Source of the DNA: Halonatronomonas sp964558325
GTDB lineage: Bacteria; Bacillota; Halanaerobiia; Halanaerobiales; Halarsenatibacteraceae
Length of the DNA: 64,000 nt
Assembly: GCA_964558325.1 (NCBI GenBank)
Contig: CAZLCX010000008.1
Coordinates: 1-64,000 of the forward strand
Direction of reading: 5' to 3'
In this document: positions 52,063 to 61,823 of the stretch, piece after piece
How the letters are laid out: every line of letters starts with the position of its first letter
How positions within the stretch are numbered: the stretch's first letter is position 1
Translations under genes and position numbers: made by a program
The notes under the pieces: model-generated
What the model was told of the DNA's origin: nothing
What the model saw: the letters and a program-made list of their open reading frames with translations, nothing else
The model's database searches: none

Positions 52063-52674
52063 ATGGCTCAAAGAACTGACATGGACAAAAAAATATTGAA
52101 AACTTCTCTACATGCTTTTGCAGCAAATGGTTATGATGGTACTTCTATGAGAGATATAGCTTCTTCAGTAGGTATCCAACAAAGTTCAATTTATAATCAT
52201 TTTAAAAATAAAGAAGATATATTATTAAAACTCTTTAAAAAATATGGCCCTGTAACCATTGCTACAAGATTGAGACAGGAAAAATTAATCCGGGATATGA
52301 AAAATGGCCGAGATTTTTTAGAGAATGTAATTAATGAGTATTATAGACTAAGTCTTGATAAAGACGAAAGAGATTTTTTTAGAATTTTAATAAGAGAACA
52401 TACAAGAGAACCAGTCCGTTCAATTCTAAGGAGACGTTTCCTAAAAGATTTACGCCACTTCTTTAATAGAGCCTTTGATAAAATGAAGGATTTTGGAGAA
52501 ATAAAAAATATTGAAACTGAAATCTTAACTGAAGAGTTTTTAGGTTATCTTATTTTTAACGAATTTGAACATATACTTCGAAATTATTCTTTAAAAGAAA
52601 GCGAAAATTTAAAAAACAAAACAAAAAATCACCTTAGTTTTTTCTGGAATGCAATAAAAAAATCCGGAGTATAA
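52063..52674 (+). CDS. TetR/AcrR family transcriptional regulator
   Basis: The product has 203 residues. The N-terminal helix-turn-helix is ILKTSLHAFAANGYDGTSMR DIASSVGIQQSSIYNHFKNK EDIL (about 11-54), the standard TetR motif. The ligand domain is helical and rich in Phe, Arg and Lys, and unrecognisable as to ligand. It is divergent from the redox operon, 190 bases away, so it is the likely local regulator. The ATG has AAGGAGG upstream. Confidence 0.9.
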   Translation: MAQRTDMDKKILKTSLHAFAANGYDGTSMRDIASSVGIQQSSIYNHFKNKEDILLKLFKKYGPVTIATRLRQEKLIRDMKNGRDFLENVINEYYRLSLDKDERDFFRILIREHTREPVRSILRRRFLKDLRHFFNRAFDKMKDFGEIKNIETEILTEEFLGYLIFNEFEHILRNYSLKESENLKNKTKNHLSFFWNAIKKSGV

Positions 52675-52688
52675 ATTCCGGATTTTTT
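52657..52688. terminator. Bidirectional terminator with the TetR stop codon in its loop
   Basis: A 12-bp stem (AAAAAATCCGGA/TCCGGATTTTTT) with an 8-base loop; the TAA of the TetR gene (52672-52674) lies in the loop. A/T tracts on both arms make it work in both directions, for the TetR gene and for the convergent deacetylase gene ending at 52733. Confidence 0.85.
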
Positions 52689-52732
52689 CTATCCTACTAA
52701 TTTGATTTGCAATTGAGACAATATTTTTATCT

Positions 52733-53698
52733 CTATTCATAATGTAATAATTCAGAGACGGTAACAAATTCATAACCAATTTCTTCAATATACTCAATCA
52801 AATATGGTAATAATTCAACTGTATTAGCCCGATCTCCACCTCCGTCATGCAAAAGTATTATAGCTCCTGGGTGCAATAATCTTTCAACTCTAGCCAACAT
52901 TATTTCTGAATTATTAATTTCTTCATTCCAGTCTCTTGTATCTAAAGACCAATTAACAAATTTATATTTTTTGTCACTAAAGTATTCAAGTTGAGAATCT
53001 GATATTGAACCATAGGGAGGCCTGATTATTTCCGGCTTATAACCTATCACACTTTCAATAATATCATTAGTCCTTTCAATTTCCTGAATAACTTGATTTA
53101 GAGAGAGCTCGGCAAAATTGGCATGTGAATAGGTATGGTTAGCCACTTCATGTCCCTCATTATGAATTGCCCTTAAAATTTCTGGATGATATTCTACCTG
53201 AGAACCTAAAACAAAAAATGTAGCTGGAATATTATACTGCTTTAAAATTTCCAAAATATCATTTGTATGAGAGGGCGACGGTCCATCATCAAAGCTAATT
53301 GCAACTCTTGGTTGAAACCCACCCTCCAGATAAAATACATCGGAATATTCTCGAGCCTGTCGTTTTACTCTTTCTACAAACTTATTTTCTTCATTATCAG
53401 GCATCCTTGTTCCCTCATCAATTTTCTCTTCAGATAAACCAATTAAATCTTCTTCACTGGATTCAGACATGTTATTATTATTTTCAGTTGTATCAATTTC
53501 CCTTTCATGATTTTCTTCTGGTTCATTGGAAGCCTGATCAGTATCTTCCTGAACAGATTCTAAATCATCATAAAAATTTGATTCAGCTTCCTGAAACCGC
53601 TGATACCTATAGGCATGAATAAAATAAGTAGTAGTCGCAGATATAAATATTGTAAAAGCAAATATAATTAGTGCTAATATTATCTGGTTTTTCTTCAT
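52733..53698 (-). CDS. Membrane-anchored polysaccharide deacetylase (NodB domain)
   Basis: The product has 321 residues. One N-terminal membrane helix (about 5-27), an acidic, probably disordered linker (about 40-105) and a NodB domain (about 125-315). Motif 1 is ISFDDGPSPSHT (catalytic base and metal Asp), motif 2 is HEVANHTYSHANF (metal His pair), motif 3 RPPYGS, and IILLHDGGG carries the catalytic His. It probably deacetylates GlcNAc in peptidoglycan or another envelope glycan. The neighbours do not specify it further. Confidence 0.9.
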   Translation of the reverse strand: MKKNQIILALIIFAFTIFISATTTYFIHAYRYQRFQEAESNFYDDLESVQEDTDQASNEPEENHEREIDTTENNNNMSESSEEDLIGLSEEKIDEGTRMPDNEENKFVERVKRQAREYSDVFYLEGGFQPRVAISFDDGPSPSHTNDILEILKQYNIPATFFVLGSQVEYHPEILRAIHNEGHEVANHTYSHANFAELSLNQVIQEIERTNDIIESVIGYKPEIIRPPYGSISDSQLEYFSDKKYKFVNWSLDTRDWNEEINNSEIMLARVERLLHPGAIILLHDGGGDRANTVELLPYLIEYIEEIGYEFVTVSELLHYE

Positions 53699-53720
53699 CT
53701 AATATCCTATCCTTTAAAGA

Positions 53721-54362
53721 TTAATATTCAGTAACTATCTGCTCATAATCAAGCCTTTCTTCTCTAGGTTTCACTTGATGGGACTGATCATGATAACCAA
53801 CTGATATTAACATATTTATTTTAATATTATCTTCAAGCTCAAAAATCTCTCTAATTTTTTCTGGTTTAAAACCAATCATTGGATGAGTATCAACTCCAAA
53901 TGCCTTGGCAGTAAACATTATAGACATCGCTAACAAAGAACTATTTCTTATTGCAAAGGCCAGCTTTTTATCTGAGGTATTATATGTCACATTGTCATTA
54001 TGTTTTATAATTTTCTTTATCTTCTCTTCATTAACCTTTCCTAATTTTTTCTTAACATTCCAGGCAGGATTATACCTATGATAACCATCTTTATCTCCCA
54101 AAATAATAAGTAGAACAGGGGCATCCAGAACTTTTTGCTGTGAACAGGCTTCTTCATAAACTTGCTTTCTCATTTCTTTACTTTTAACAGCTAAAATTCT
54201 CCATGGTTGAAGATTATAGCTTGAAGGAGCCAGTGTTGCTTTGTTTATGATTTTACGAAGCAAATTATCATCTAAATTTTTATCAGAATCAAAGGCAAAA
54301 ACTGAACGTCTATTTTCCAAAACATCAAAATAGTCTATCTCAGGTAATTCAGGCTGACTCAT
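53721..54362 (-). CDS. Nitroreductase family FMN protein
   Basis: The product has 213 residues. ENRRSVFAFDSDKNLDDNLL and KATLAPSSYNLQPWRILAVK are the FMN-binding start of the nitroreductase fold; GVDTHPMIGFKPEKIREIFE and INMLISVGYHD close it. These enzymes use NAD(P)H to reduce nitro compounds, quinones or other acceptors. It ends 22 bases before the deacetylase gene and begins 28 bases after the hydrolase gene. The physiological substrate is unknown. Confidence 0.88.
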   Translation of the reverse strand: MSQPELPEIDYFDVLENRRSVFAFDSDKNLDDNLLRKIINKATLAPSSYNLQPWRILAVKSKEMRKQVYEEACSQQKVLDAPVLLIILGDKDGYHRYNPAWNVKKKLGKVNEEKIKKIIKHNDNVTYNTSDKKLAFAIRNSSLLAMSIMFTAKAFGVDTHPMIGFKPEKIREIFELEDNIKINMLISVGYHDQSHQVKPREERLDYEQIVTEY

Positions 54363-54390
54363 AAAATTCCAACTCCTTAATTATTTCAGT

Positions 54391-55092
54391 TTATTTTAAA
54401 AGATAACTTTCTCCAGGATTAATTGGTTTCACTACAGTATCTAGTGATTCCTTACTGACCAATTCAATAAATTCATCTGCTGTTTCAACTAGAACTGGAA
54501 ATGTTCCATAATGCATTGGAATTACAACATCAGGTTGCAGTAAACGTGTGGCAATAACTGCCTGAGCTGGGTCCATTGTAAACACAGAACCTATTGGTAA
54601 TAAAGCAAGGTTTATATCATAGAGTTCATTAAATAATCCCATACTTGAAAAAACTCCAGTATCTCCAGCATAGTAAATGGTATTGCCATCAGTTAGTCTG
54701 ATAACAAAACCAGACGGACTTCCGACCCCTGAGGAATGAAAAGCCTGTACCATAGTAATCTTAATACCATCATATTCTACTGTTCCCCCAATATTCATAC
54801 CAATACCTTCATTAACAAAATTACTATCTTTTAATTCCGGATTTTCATCTTGAATCTTAGAAATAACTTCAGGCTGGGCAAAAATAATACCTTCTGGTCC
54901 CAATAAAGTAGCCACAGATTCCAGATGATCAAAATGATCATGGGTAATTAAAATCATGTCAGCTTCATCAGGAATCACACCTTCTGGAGTTGCTGGATTA
55001 TTTTCAATATAAGGATCAATCAATACAGTCCTATCATTTTGAGTCGTAATTTCAAAAAATGCATGACCTATCCATCTTACTTTAGTAGCCAA
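54391..55092 (-). CDS. Metal-dependent hydrolase, metallo-beta-lactamase fold (UPF0173 type)
   Basis: The product has 233 residues. It starts VRWIGHAFFEITTQNDRTVL IDPYIENNP, and has the metal motif ILITHDHFDHLES (about 47-59), IYYAGDTGVFSS and DVVIPMHYGTFPVL, the pattern of the UlaG/UPF0173 branch of the fold. Substrate unknown. The ATG at 55092 has a GGGAGG site. Confidence 0.88.
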   Translation of the reverse strand: MATKVRWIGHAFFEITTQNDRTVLIDPYIENNPATPEGVIPDEADMILITHDHFDHLESVATLLGPEGIIFAQPEVISKIQDENPELKDSNFVNEGIGMNIGGTVEYDGIKITMVQAFHSSGVGSPSGFVIRLTDGNTIYYAGDTGVFSSMGLFNELYDINLALLPIGSVFTMDPAQAVIATRLLQPDVVIPMHYGTFPVLVETADEFIELVSKESLDTVVKPINPGESYLLK

Positions 55093-55164
55093 TAAAATCG
55101 CCTCCCTTTAATATTATTTCTTGATAAATATATTTTATCCTGCTAAAATAACTAAAAATTAATA

Positions 55165-58100
55165 TTAAAACCCAGTAATTAGGCCAGTTAAAAGGCCAAA
55201 AACCGACCCTGACCAACCATACATTTTAAGTCTCATCAAATATGATCCAGCAAAACTATTAAACAGATCCTCAATAGCTTCCGCTTCCATCAACTGAACC
55301 TGATCAACAGTTATATCTTTAATTGCAATAGATTTCAGCAGTGCCTGAAAATGATTGTCCAGACTATTGAAACCTGCTTCAATAAAATAATCAGATAAAT
55401 AATTGATAGTTTTTGTTGAAATATATTGATTTAAATGGCCTGCTTTTCTAGAAATATGAATTTCAAATGATTCTGTAACTGCCTGCTTAAATTTAGTACT
55501 GGCTGATATATTTTTACTGAATATAATTATATCTTCAGCTAAAATATCTTTTTTAAATAGTCTCCTCGGCTCTTGAATCTTTTTGATTTTAGAGAGCTTT
55601 TGTGTTAAATTATCTAAAGTGAATATAATTTTTTCATATCTATTATTTATAATTGGCTTTAGTCTCCCTTTGAATTCCTCCTTATTCAAAGAATTCATAC
55701 CAGTTATAAACTTAAAAATACCATCAATATCCTGACTATCAAGTAATGAAGCAAAGATAATTTCTAAAATATTTACTAGATCAGATTTTACTTCTTGCTT
55801 ATTTTCTATTATATTAAATATAACTTCACTTTTAAAACTATTAATATAATTATTTCTTGAACCATCTAAATCTAATTTTATTTCAGGTATTTTTATATTC
55901 CAGCAATTGATGACAAACTCTCTTGTATATAATGTAATGGCATCAGCTAACTCAGGTCTAATAAATAATCTGTCGATTAAGACCTGCCAGTCATTTTTGT
56001 CAGTTACCTCCCAGAAATTTTTAGCAATTCTATTTATCCCATTAAAAACTAATGGTTTAAAGTTATTTTCAAGTTCTTTTTGATGCTCATAAATAAAATA
56101 TGGTAGTTTCTTATCTATCAGGACATCAACTAATTCAGCAACTGTTTCTCTGCTCCCAGTAAACCGATACGCACCTTTAAATAAGGCCTGGGATAACCAC
56201 CCACCATTTTCATCGTCAGCAATTAATTCTTCCTCTAAAATCTCAGCAGCAAACTCTTTTAATTTTCCTCTATATGATTTTATTAAAGCTATGCTTTTCT
56301 CTATCATAAATATTTGAATTGAATTATATTCATCAATTAAAAAATTATCAAGACTTAATTTGAAAGCTCTCTGACTATTTTCTGATGAATCCTTAGTCAC
56401 TTTATAACTTGTTAGAAGTTTAATTAAACCACCACTCCTAATAATATTTAAGACATAATCTGTAATAAAATTATTCAAACTTCTCCTGGTGCTCAATGGG
56501 AATATATCTTTTAATCTTTTATTAGAAAAATAATCTTTAATTAACTCTTCAATATTAAATCCTTCTCCAAAATAATTTTTTTCCAAACCCTGATTTTCAG
56601 CTTCAACTATCTCATATAGCTGATCAAAAATATACTCAGTAAGAATATTTATTATTTGTTTTAATGAATTAACATCAAAATATAAGCTTAACTTATTATT
56701 ATTATTTGAAAGATCTTCAAAAGCCTTTGATAAACTATCTAAAATTAAGCCTTCATTTATTAATTCAAGAATTATATCCCTTAGATAACTATAAATTTCC
56801 TCTGAATTAAAATTCAATTCATCTATCTCATGGATTAATAATTCAATATTATCGTTAATAATATTTTCAAAGTTATCTTCTAATACTTCTGATAATTTTT
56901 TGGAGATATTTTTACTTAAAAGTTTTAAAATTGCTCTCATTTTTCTATAGTCATTTTCTAAAAGGTTTTCTTTGAAAAGTTTTTGATATTCTTGTCTATC
57001 ATCTTTTAATACCCTATTTATTCGGTATGGTTCCAGTAATTCATCCTGGACAAAATCACCTAAAGTCTCAGCAAATCTTTCCTGGTTTCTAGCAAATAAT
57101 CCAGGCGTAAATGGCAATCTTTTACCACCTATTTTTACCGGCTCATACGGCCTAAAAATCATCCAGATGGCTATAACATTAGTTATAAAACCAACAAAGC
57201 CAAATAATAACATTGCCGGTAAAATAGAAGTAATGCCTGCCCCAGATAAAAGCCCTTCACCGAAAGTATTTAATATTAAACCTGCTAAGCCCCCAAGCAT
57301 GCCTCCAAAATATGTTAAAGGTTTTAGTTCTTTACCTATAAATCCTTCAACAACCTTTCTCATATCTTCTGCAGATAAATCAATTAGGTTATCAGATACA
57401 ATCTGGCTTATTTTACCTGATAATAATTTATCAAGGTTATTTTCAACTATATCAATTATTGAAGATGCAAGTTTATCAGCAATTCTAGAGTACCTATTTT
57501 TAAAATTAAGTTCTCCTAAGATATCATTTATTTCTTCTGAACTATACTTATCAAAAATACTTTGAACTTCTTTATCTAAGTAAGAGCTAATATTCTCTGA
57601 AAGATATTGATAACTTTCATCAGAAATTATTGTTCCTAAATCATAAGCACCTATTTTTTCATATAAATTTAAACTTAAATTATCAATATCTTTATTTTTT
57701 AAAAGTTCTTTAAAATCAATCTTTATAATTATAGTCTTAAGCCACTTTAAAATATCTTTATCCTCTAGGATTTGGGCTAAAAATACTTTAAATCTTTCAC
57801 CATAAAAAAAGCCAGTTGTTAGATTGGTTAACAGGTTATTAACTTCATTAATTAAAATCTGAAACGGTGCCGGGCCCAATATATTTTTTAATGATAGACT
57901 TGTATATTTTTCATTATTAGAGTTATTTTTAAACCACTTATAAAGAATATCTAGTATTTTATCATACCATTCACCGGCATCTCCTAATTCTAAATTATCA
58001 ACTCTACTAATATACCAGCCTAATTCTCTTTTTGATATAATCTCTTTAATTTTTTCTGCAAGCTCATATGCTATTTTATCTAAATTATCATCTTCACTAA

Positions 58101-59211
58101 ATGATTTTAATAACCTACCAATTAATCCATATCTAGAAGCAACTTTACCTGATAAAGCTTTATATAAAATTTGTTTTAAATTATTTTTTAACCCTCTATT
58201 ACTTTCTAAAATCTCTCCAATAGTTTCATCTACTAATTCTTCTAATTCGCCTTTATGGTTCTGCAGCCAATTCAAAAACTCATAAATCAAAACAGGCAGC
58301 TCATTAACTAATAAAGGAGTTATTTCTTTATCCCATGTTTCACCAAATATTTCTGGTAATGTTAGCCTCACTTTTTTAAAAGAGTTAATAAAAGCAGAGC
58401 CAACTTCGATACCAAGTTCTTTACCAGCAGGGCTAGTAAGAAATTCATAAATATTATCGAATATTCCAAAATCTGAACCATCAGTCTTTTTATTAAAATT
58501 ATGAATAATTTCATTCAACGGTTTATTATAAATTTCAGCTAATCTATTTTTTATTATTTCTCTAATCCCTGTTTCTTTTAATAATAAATTGAAATAATTT
58601 TTGATTTCATTTTCATTTTTAATTAATTCTTCTTGAAAATCTTCAATTAAATCTAGATATTTCTGATCTTCAACTTGTATATCATTTAAAAGTTTCTTAA
58701 GAAAATCTATAAATTCATCTACTAACTCCGGGTCATCAGTCAGTTCTGCAATTATAATAAGAAGTTCTTCAAGTACATTATTAAATTGATTATAACTTAT
58801 GAGTTGGTTTAACTTAATGTTTTTAGAAATTCTATATAATAAATCAGAAATCATTTCTGATTTAGATAATAATTTTGAGATGCCTTTTTTTGTTGAACTA
58901 AAATCCGGGACATCTGAAATTTTTTTATCTTTAATAACTTTTGGTAATTCTTCCATAAACATATCTTCAATTAATAAAGTAAGATTTTCTTTAAATTCAT
59001 CATTATTTATTTCTCCTGCCAGAGTATTATGATTAATAATTTCCCTTTCAACTAATTGGCTTAAATTATAAATAAACTCTTCTCGGGTTTTTTCAAGAAC
59101 TCCACCAAAGGGGCCGATTTTTTGAAATAACATTTTAACAGCAACATCATTGGTTATATAGCCGTTTGCTGCACCTGCTATTATATTAAAAGCTAAATTT
59201 AATAAGCCCAC
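55165..59211 (-). CDS. Very large tandem DUF445 membrane protein
   Basis: The product has 1348 residues from the GTG at 59211. It has two DUF445 units. The first starts VGLLNLAFNIIAGAANGYIT NDVAVKMLFQKIGPFGGVLE. The second starts at about 650, LSGAGITSILPAMLLFGFVG FITNVIAIWMIFRPYEPVKI and KRLPFTPGLFARNQERFAET LG. Between and after them are long helical, Leu/Ile/Asn/Lys-rich regions, and a last hydrophobic helix (WSGSVFGLLTGLITGF) ends the protein. Usual DUF445 proteins (YheB-like) are about 400 residues. The GTG has GGGGGGA 5-6 bases upstream; an earlier GTG at 59256 lies inside a terminator-like hairpin and is rejected. Function unknown, possibly envelope organisation. Confidence 0.8.
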   Translation of the reverse strand: MGLLNLAFNIIAGAANGYITNDVAVKMLFQKIGPFGGVLEKTREEFIYNLSQLVEREIINHNTLAGEINNDEFKENLTLLIEDMFMEELPKVIKDKKISDVPDFSSTKKGISKLLSKSEMISDLLYRISKNIKLNQLISYNQFNNVLEELLIIIAELTDDPELVDEFIDFLKKLLNDIQVEDQKYLDLIEDFQEELIKNENEIKNYFNLLLKETGIREIIKNRLAEIYNKPLNEIIHNFNKKTDGSDFGIFDNIYEFLTSPAGKELGIEVGSAFINSFKKVRLTLPEIFGETWDKEITPLLVNELPVLIYEFLNWLQNHKGELEELVDETIGEILESNRGLKNNLKQILYKALSGKVASRYGLIGRLLKSFSEDDNLDKIAYELAEKIKEIISKRELGWYISRVDNLELGDAGEWYDKILDILYKWFKNNSNNEKYTSLSLKNILGPAPFQILINEVNNLLTNLTTGFFYGERFKVFLAQILEDKDILKWLKTIIIKIDFKELLKNKDIDNLSLNLYEKIGAYDLGTIISDESYQYLSENISSYLDKEVQSIFDKYSSEEINDILGELNFKNRYSRIADKLASSIIDIVENNLDKLLSGKISQIVSDNLIDLSAEDMRKVVEGFIGKELKPLTYFGGMLGGLAGLILNTFGEGLLSGAGITSILPAMLLFGFVGFITNVIAIWMIFRPYEPVKIGGKRLPFTPGLFARNQERFAETLGDFVQDELLEPYRINRVLKDDRQEYQKLFKENLLENDYRKMRAILKLLSKNISKKLSEVLEDNFENIINDNIELLIHEIDELNFNSEEIYSYLRDIILELINEGLILDSLSKAFEDLSNNNNKLSLYFDVNSLKQIINILTEYIFDQLYEIVEAENQGLEKNYFGEGFNIEELIKDYFSNKRLKDIFPLSTRRSLNNFITDYVLNIIRSGGLIKLLTSYKVTKDSSENSQRAFKLSLDNFLIDEYNSIQIFMIEKSIALIKSYRGKLKEFAAEILEEELIADDENGGWLSQALFKGAYRFTGSRETVAELVDVLIDKKLPYFIYEHQKELENNFKPLVFNGINRIAKNFWEVTDKNDWQVLIDRLFIRPELADAITLYTREFVINCWNIKIPEIKLDLDGSRNNYINSFKSEVIFNIIENKQEVKSDLVNILEIIFASLLDSQDIDGIFKFITGMNSLNKEEFKGRLKPIINNRYEKIIFTLDNLTQKLSKIKKIQEPRRLFKKDILAEDIIIFSKNISASTKFKQAVTESFEIHISRKAGHLNQYISTKTINYLSDYFIEAGFNSLDNHFQALLKSIAIKDITVDQVQLMEAEAIEDLFNSFAGSYLMRLKMYGWSGSVFGLLTGLITGF

Positions 59212-59225
59212 AGAAATCCCCCCAT

Positions 59226-59257
59226 TAATAAATAAAAGTGGACACTCTATGCCCACT
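59226..59257 (-). terminator. Terminator-like hairpin just before the DUF445 gene
   Basis: On the minus strand AGTGGGCA-TAGAG-TGTCCACT (one G-U pair) is followed by TTTTATTTATT, a good intrinsic terminator for the upstream membrane protein gene (stop at 59311). It ends only about 10 bases before the DUF445 ribosome site, so it could also act as an attenuator for that gene. Confidence 0.7.
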
Positions 59258-59310
59258 CAAATAAAACCTAAAAACTGTTATTTATATTGTACTACTGCTT
59301 AATATATTTA

Positions 59311-60519
59311 TCAAGCCAATAATCTAAATAATAGATTGGCAGTAATACCTGCTATAATCCCACCACAAAAATGACTAAAAATAGCTCTTGAAATCAATGA
59401 TCTTTTATTTAATGAATCTAACATTGCAACATGTGTACTTAAAAAGCCACTCCAACACATTCCCATTGCAGTAAATACAGCTATTTCATGTCCTGATATT
59501 AAGCCACTTGATATAAAAGTAGGAATTAAGCTTAAGGCTGCCCCAACAGCACCTAAGGCAGTAATTGGAAATGCTATAGATTCAGGACTTGAGAAACCAA
59601 ACAAAGGCCTTAAGATTGGCGAAAGAAATTCTCCTATCCTTGGCAAAAGCCTTACACCTTCAAAGGCTTCCCCCTGAAATCCAAGAGAAGGGTCTGATGG
59701 TCCAAAAGTAAGGATCATAATTAAAGTACAGATAACTAAAACACCAGGTATTATACTTAAACCAATCTCTACACCCTGTTTTCCACCTTCAAGCATTGCC
59801 GATAGAAGTCTTTCAAAAAAATTATTTAATCCTGTATTCTTCTCATTATTTTTTAACTCATCTCTGGAAGTATTTTTATCATCAAGAACTTTTAATTCAA
59901 AACTATCAATAGGCTTTCTCTTAATTTGATAACGCATTAACCTTACACTGACTATACTACCAACAATCGCCCCAACATTGCCAATTAAAGCCTCCCTAAT
60001 AAATCCTAAACCAGCCATAAATGTTGTTAAAATTAATCCCATTCCAAATGCAGTTCCTAAATTACATAATAAAGGAATATCTTCTTCTTTAAAATAAGCC
60101 AGATAATCTTTCTCTTTAGCAAGAGAAATAATCGCAGGATTATCAGATAAATATGTCGTTACTATCCCTAAAAATGAAACCCCTGGCAATTTATATAAAG
60201 GTCTCATTAAAGGTGCAAAAATATAATTCAACAATTTTATTACTTTAAATTCTGAAGCCATTTTCCCAAAAGCTCCAGCCAGAACTGCTATTGCCATAAT
60301 ATAAAAAACAGTGTCTATTAGCAGTTCATAAGATGTATTAAATAATGTTGAAAAAAGATTATCTATACCCATTATGCTACCTGTATATCCAAAAAATATA
60401 GTGACTAATCCTAAAAATAATATAGTATCCATATTATCAATAAACAAGTATAAAACAGGTAGTTTATCTTTTCTGTTTATTGATTCTTGGTGGTCCCTTT
60501 TAGAATTGTAGACAGACAT
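59311..60519 (-). CDS. Gate-domain (nucleoside recognition-like) membrane protein, YjiH-like
   Basis: The product has 402 residues and about ten membrane segments. VFYIMAIAVLAGAFGKMASE FKVIKLLNYIFAPLMRPLYK LPG is a first Gate module, and GVEIGLSIIPGVLVICTLIM with ITALGAVGAALSLIPTFI a second. TYLSDNPAIISLAKE is a motif of the YjiH/CD0519-type family. The transported substrate is not known. It has its own promoter and a terminator-like hairpin after it, so it may be monocistronic. Confidence 0.8.
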   Translation of the reverse strand: MSVYNSKRDHQESINRKDKLPVLYLFIDNMDTILFLGLVTIFFGYTGSIMGIDNLFSTLFNTSYELLIDTVFYIMAIAVLAGAFGKMASEFKVIKLLNYIFAPLMRPLYKLPGVSFLGIVTTYLSDNPAIISLAKEKDYLAYFKEEDIPLLCNLGTAFGMGLILTTFMAGLGFIREALIGNVGAIVGSIVSVRLMRYQIKRKPIDSFELKVLDDKNTSRDELKNNEKNTGLNNFFERLLSAMLEGGKQGVEIGLSIIPGVLVICTLIMILTFGPSDPSLGFQGEAFEGVRLLPRIGEFLSPILRPLFGFSSPESIAFPITALGAVGAALSLIPTFISSGLISGHEIAVFTAMGMCWSGFLSTHVAMLDSLNKRSLISRAIFSHFCGGIIAGITANLLFRLLA

Positions 60520-60565
60520 TACTCTCCTCCTAGTAAATCAATGTATTGTGAAATTCAACACTATT

Positions 60566-60595
60566 ATTATATACTATAAACACTGATTACTGCAA
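60566..60595 (-). promoter_or_regulatory. Sigma-A type promoter of the Gate-domain gene
   Basis: On the minus strand TTGCAG (60590-60595) and TATAAT (60566-60571) are separated by 18 bases and lie about 47 bases before the ATG at 60519. A full consensus -10 makes this one of the better promoter candidates in the window. Confidence 0.5.
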
Positions 60596-60602
60596 GAAGA
60601 AT

Positions 60603-61823
60603 TTATTTATTTTTTGTAGTTAATCCAAAATCATTTCCAACTACTTTTACTGCCTTAGCTTCATAACCTGCTGGAACTAACCAGGAGATTTTAATTTCTG
60701 AGGTAGTAACCATTAAAATAGGTATATTTGAGTTAGCCAACAACCTAAAGACCCTTGCAGCTACACCAGGCTGCGTTCTCATACCTGGTCCAACTACTGA
60801 CACTTTAACCACCTCTGAACGAATCCACCAATCTGACAGACCCCAATCTTTTTTATAATAGTCTATCAATTCTCTAGCCTTATCTATATCTACTTCAGGA
60901 ATTGTAAAACTCAAATTCATTTTTCCTGATTTATCAAGTAATTGGGAAATCATATCTACATTAATTTCATAATTGGCTAGAGAATCAAAAACATCTGCTA
61001 AAATATTACTATCAGATTCTAAATCTCTTAAAGTAATCTGAATATCATCTCTATTAACAGCCATCCCAGTAACAAGACTGGCCTCTAAATAATCAATATT
61101 ACCATTAATAGTTGTACCCTCTACTTTTGAACAACTTTCGGCAATATAAAGGGGCACCTGATATTTCTGAGCCAGCTCTACAGCTCTTGGATGAATAACT
61201 TCAGCCCCTAGACTTGCCATCTCAATCAATTCTTCATAGGAAGTATGAGTAAGTTTTTTGGCTCCAGGCAGCAGTTTTGGATCACAGGTATAAATACCTT
61301 CAACATCAGTATATATTTCACATTTTGCCCCTAATTTTGCAGCAAGTGCTACAGCGGAAGTGTCACTTCCTCCTCGACCTAAAGTTGTATATTCATCTTT
61401 CTCAGTAACTCCCTGAAAACCAGCTGCTACTACAATTCTACCCTGGTTTAATTCCTTTTTAATTCTAGATAAATCAATATCTTTTATTCTAGCTTTCTGA
61501 TGACTTGCAGTTGTCTCTAAATGAAGCTGAGCGCCTGTTAGGGAAACTGCTGGACAGCCTAAATCCTGGAGGGCCATGGTTAATAAAGCTATTGAAACTT
61601 GTTCCCCAGTATTCAATAACATATCTAATTCTCTAGAATCAGGTTTTTCAGAAACAGATTTAGCTAATTTTAATAACTCATCAGTCGTATCACCCATTGC
61701 AGAAACAATTACAACTACTTCCTTTGATTCTTCTTTGGTTTTTTTTATCTCCCTGGCAACTCTTTTAATTTTTTGGGTTGAACAAACAGAACTTCCTCCA
61801 TATTTTTGAACTACAATATCCAT
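60603..61823 (-). CDS. Aspartate kinase
   Basis: The product has 406 residues, a single-function aspartokinase. The catalytic N-terminus has VVQKYGGSSVCSTQKIKRVA, GFQGVTEKDEYTTLGRGGSD TSAVALAAKLGA and CEIYTDVEGIYTCDP. Two ACT domains follow (about 265-400), with VSVVGPGMRTQPGVAARVF and a closing SWLVPAGYEAKAVKVVGNDF, where lysine or threonine would feed back. It makes aspartyl phosphate for Lys, Met, Thr and diaminopimelate. No other gene of the pathway is next to it; no lysine riboswitch fits in the 72-base gap upstream. Which isoenzyme it is cannot be told. Confidence 0.93.
   Translation of the reverse strand: MDIVVQKYGGSSVCSTQKIKRVAREIKKTKEESKEVVVIVSAMGDTTDELLKLAKSVSEKPDSRELDMLLNTGEQVSIALLTMALQDLGCPAVSLTGAQLHLETTASHQKARIKDIDLSRIKKELNQGRIVVAAGFQGVTEKDEYTTLGRGGSDTSAVALAAKLGAKCEIYTDVEGIYTCDPKLLPGAKKLTHTSYEELIEMASLGAEVIHPRAVELAQKYQVPLYIAESCSKVEGTTINGNIDYLEASLVTGMAVNRDDIQITLRDLESDSNILADVFDSLANYEINVDMISQLLDKSGKMNLSFTIPEVDIDKARELIDYYKKDWGLSDWWIRSEVVKVSVVGPGMRTQPGVAARVFRLLANSNIPILMVTTSEIKISWLVPAGYEAKAVKVVGNDFGLTTKNK

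Noticed and set aside
57167..57565. 132-codon open frame on the plus strand
   Set aside because: Antisense to the DUF445 gene, Lys/Pro/Ser-rich shadow with no family pattern.
59212..59256. Longer DUF445 start (GTG at 59256)
   Set aside because: This GTG lies within a terminator-like hairpin and has no ribosome site; the extra residues (containing Cys and Pro) do not look like family sequence.
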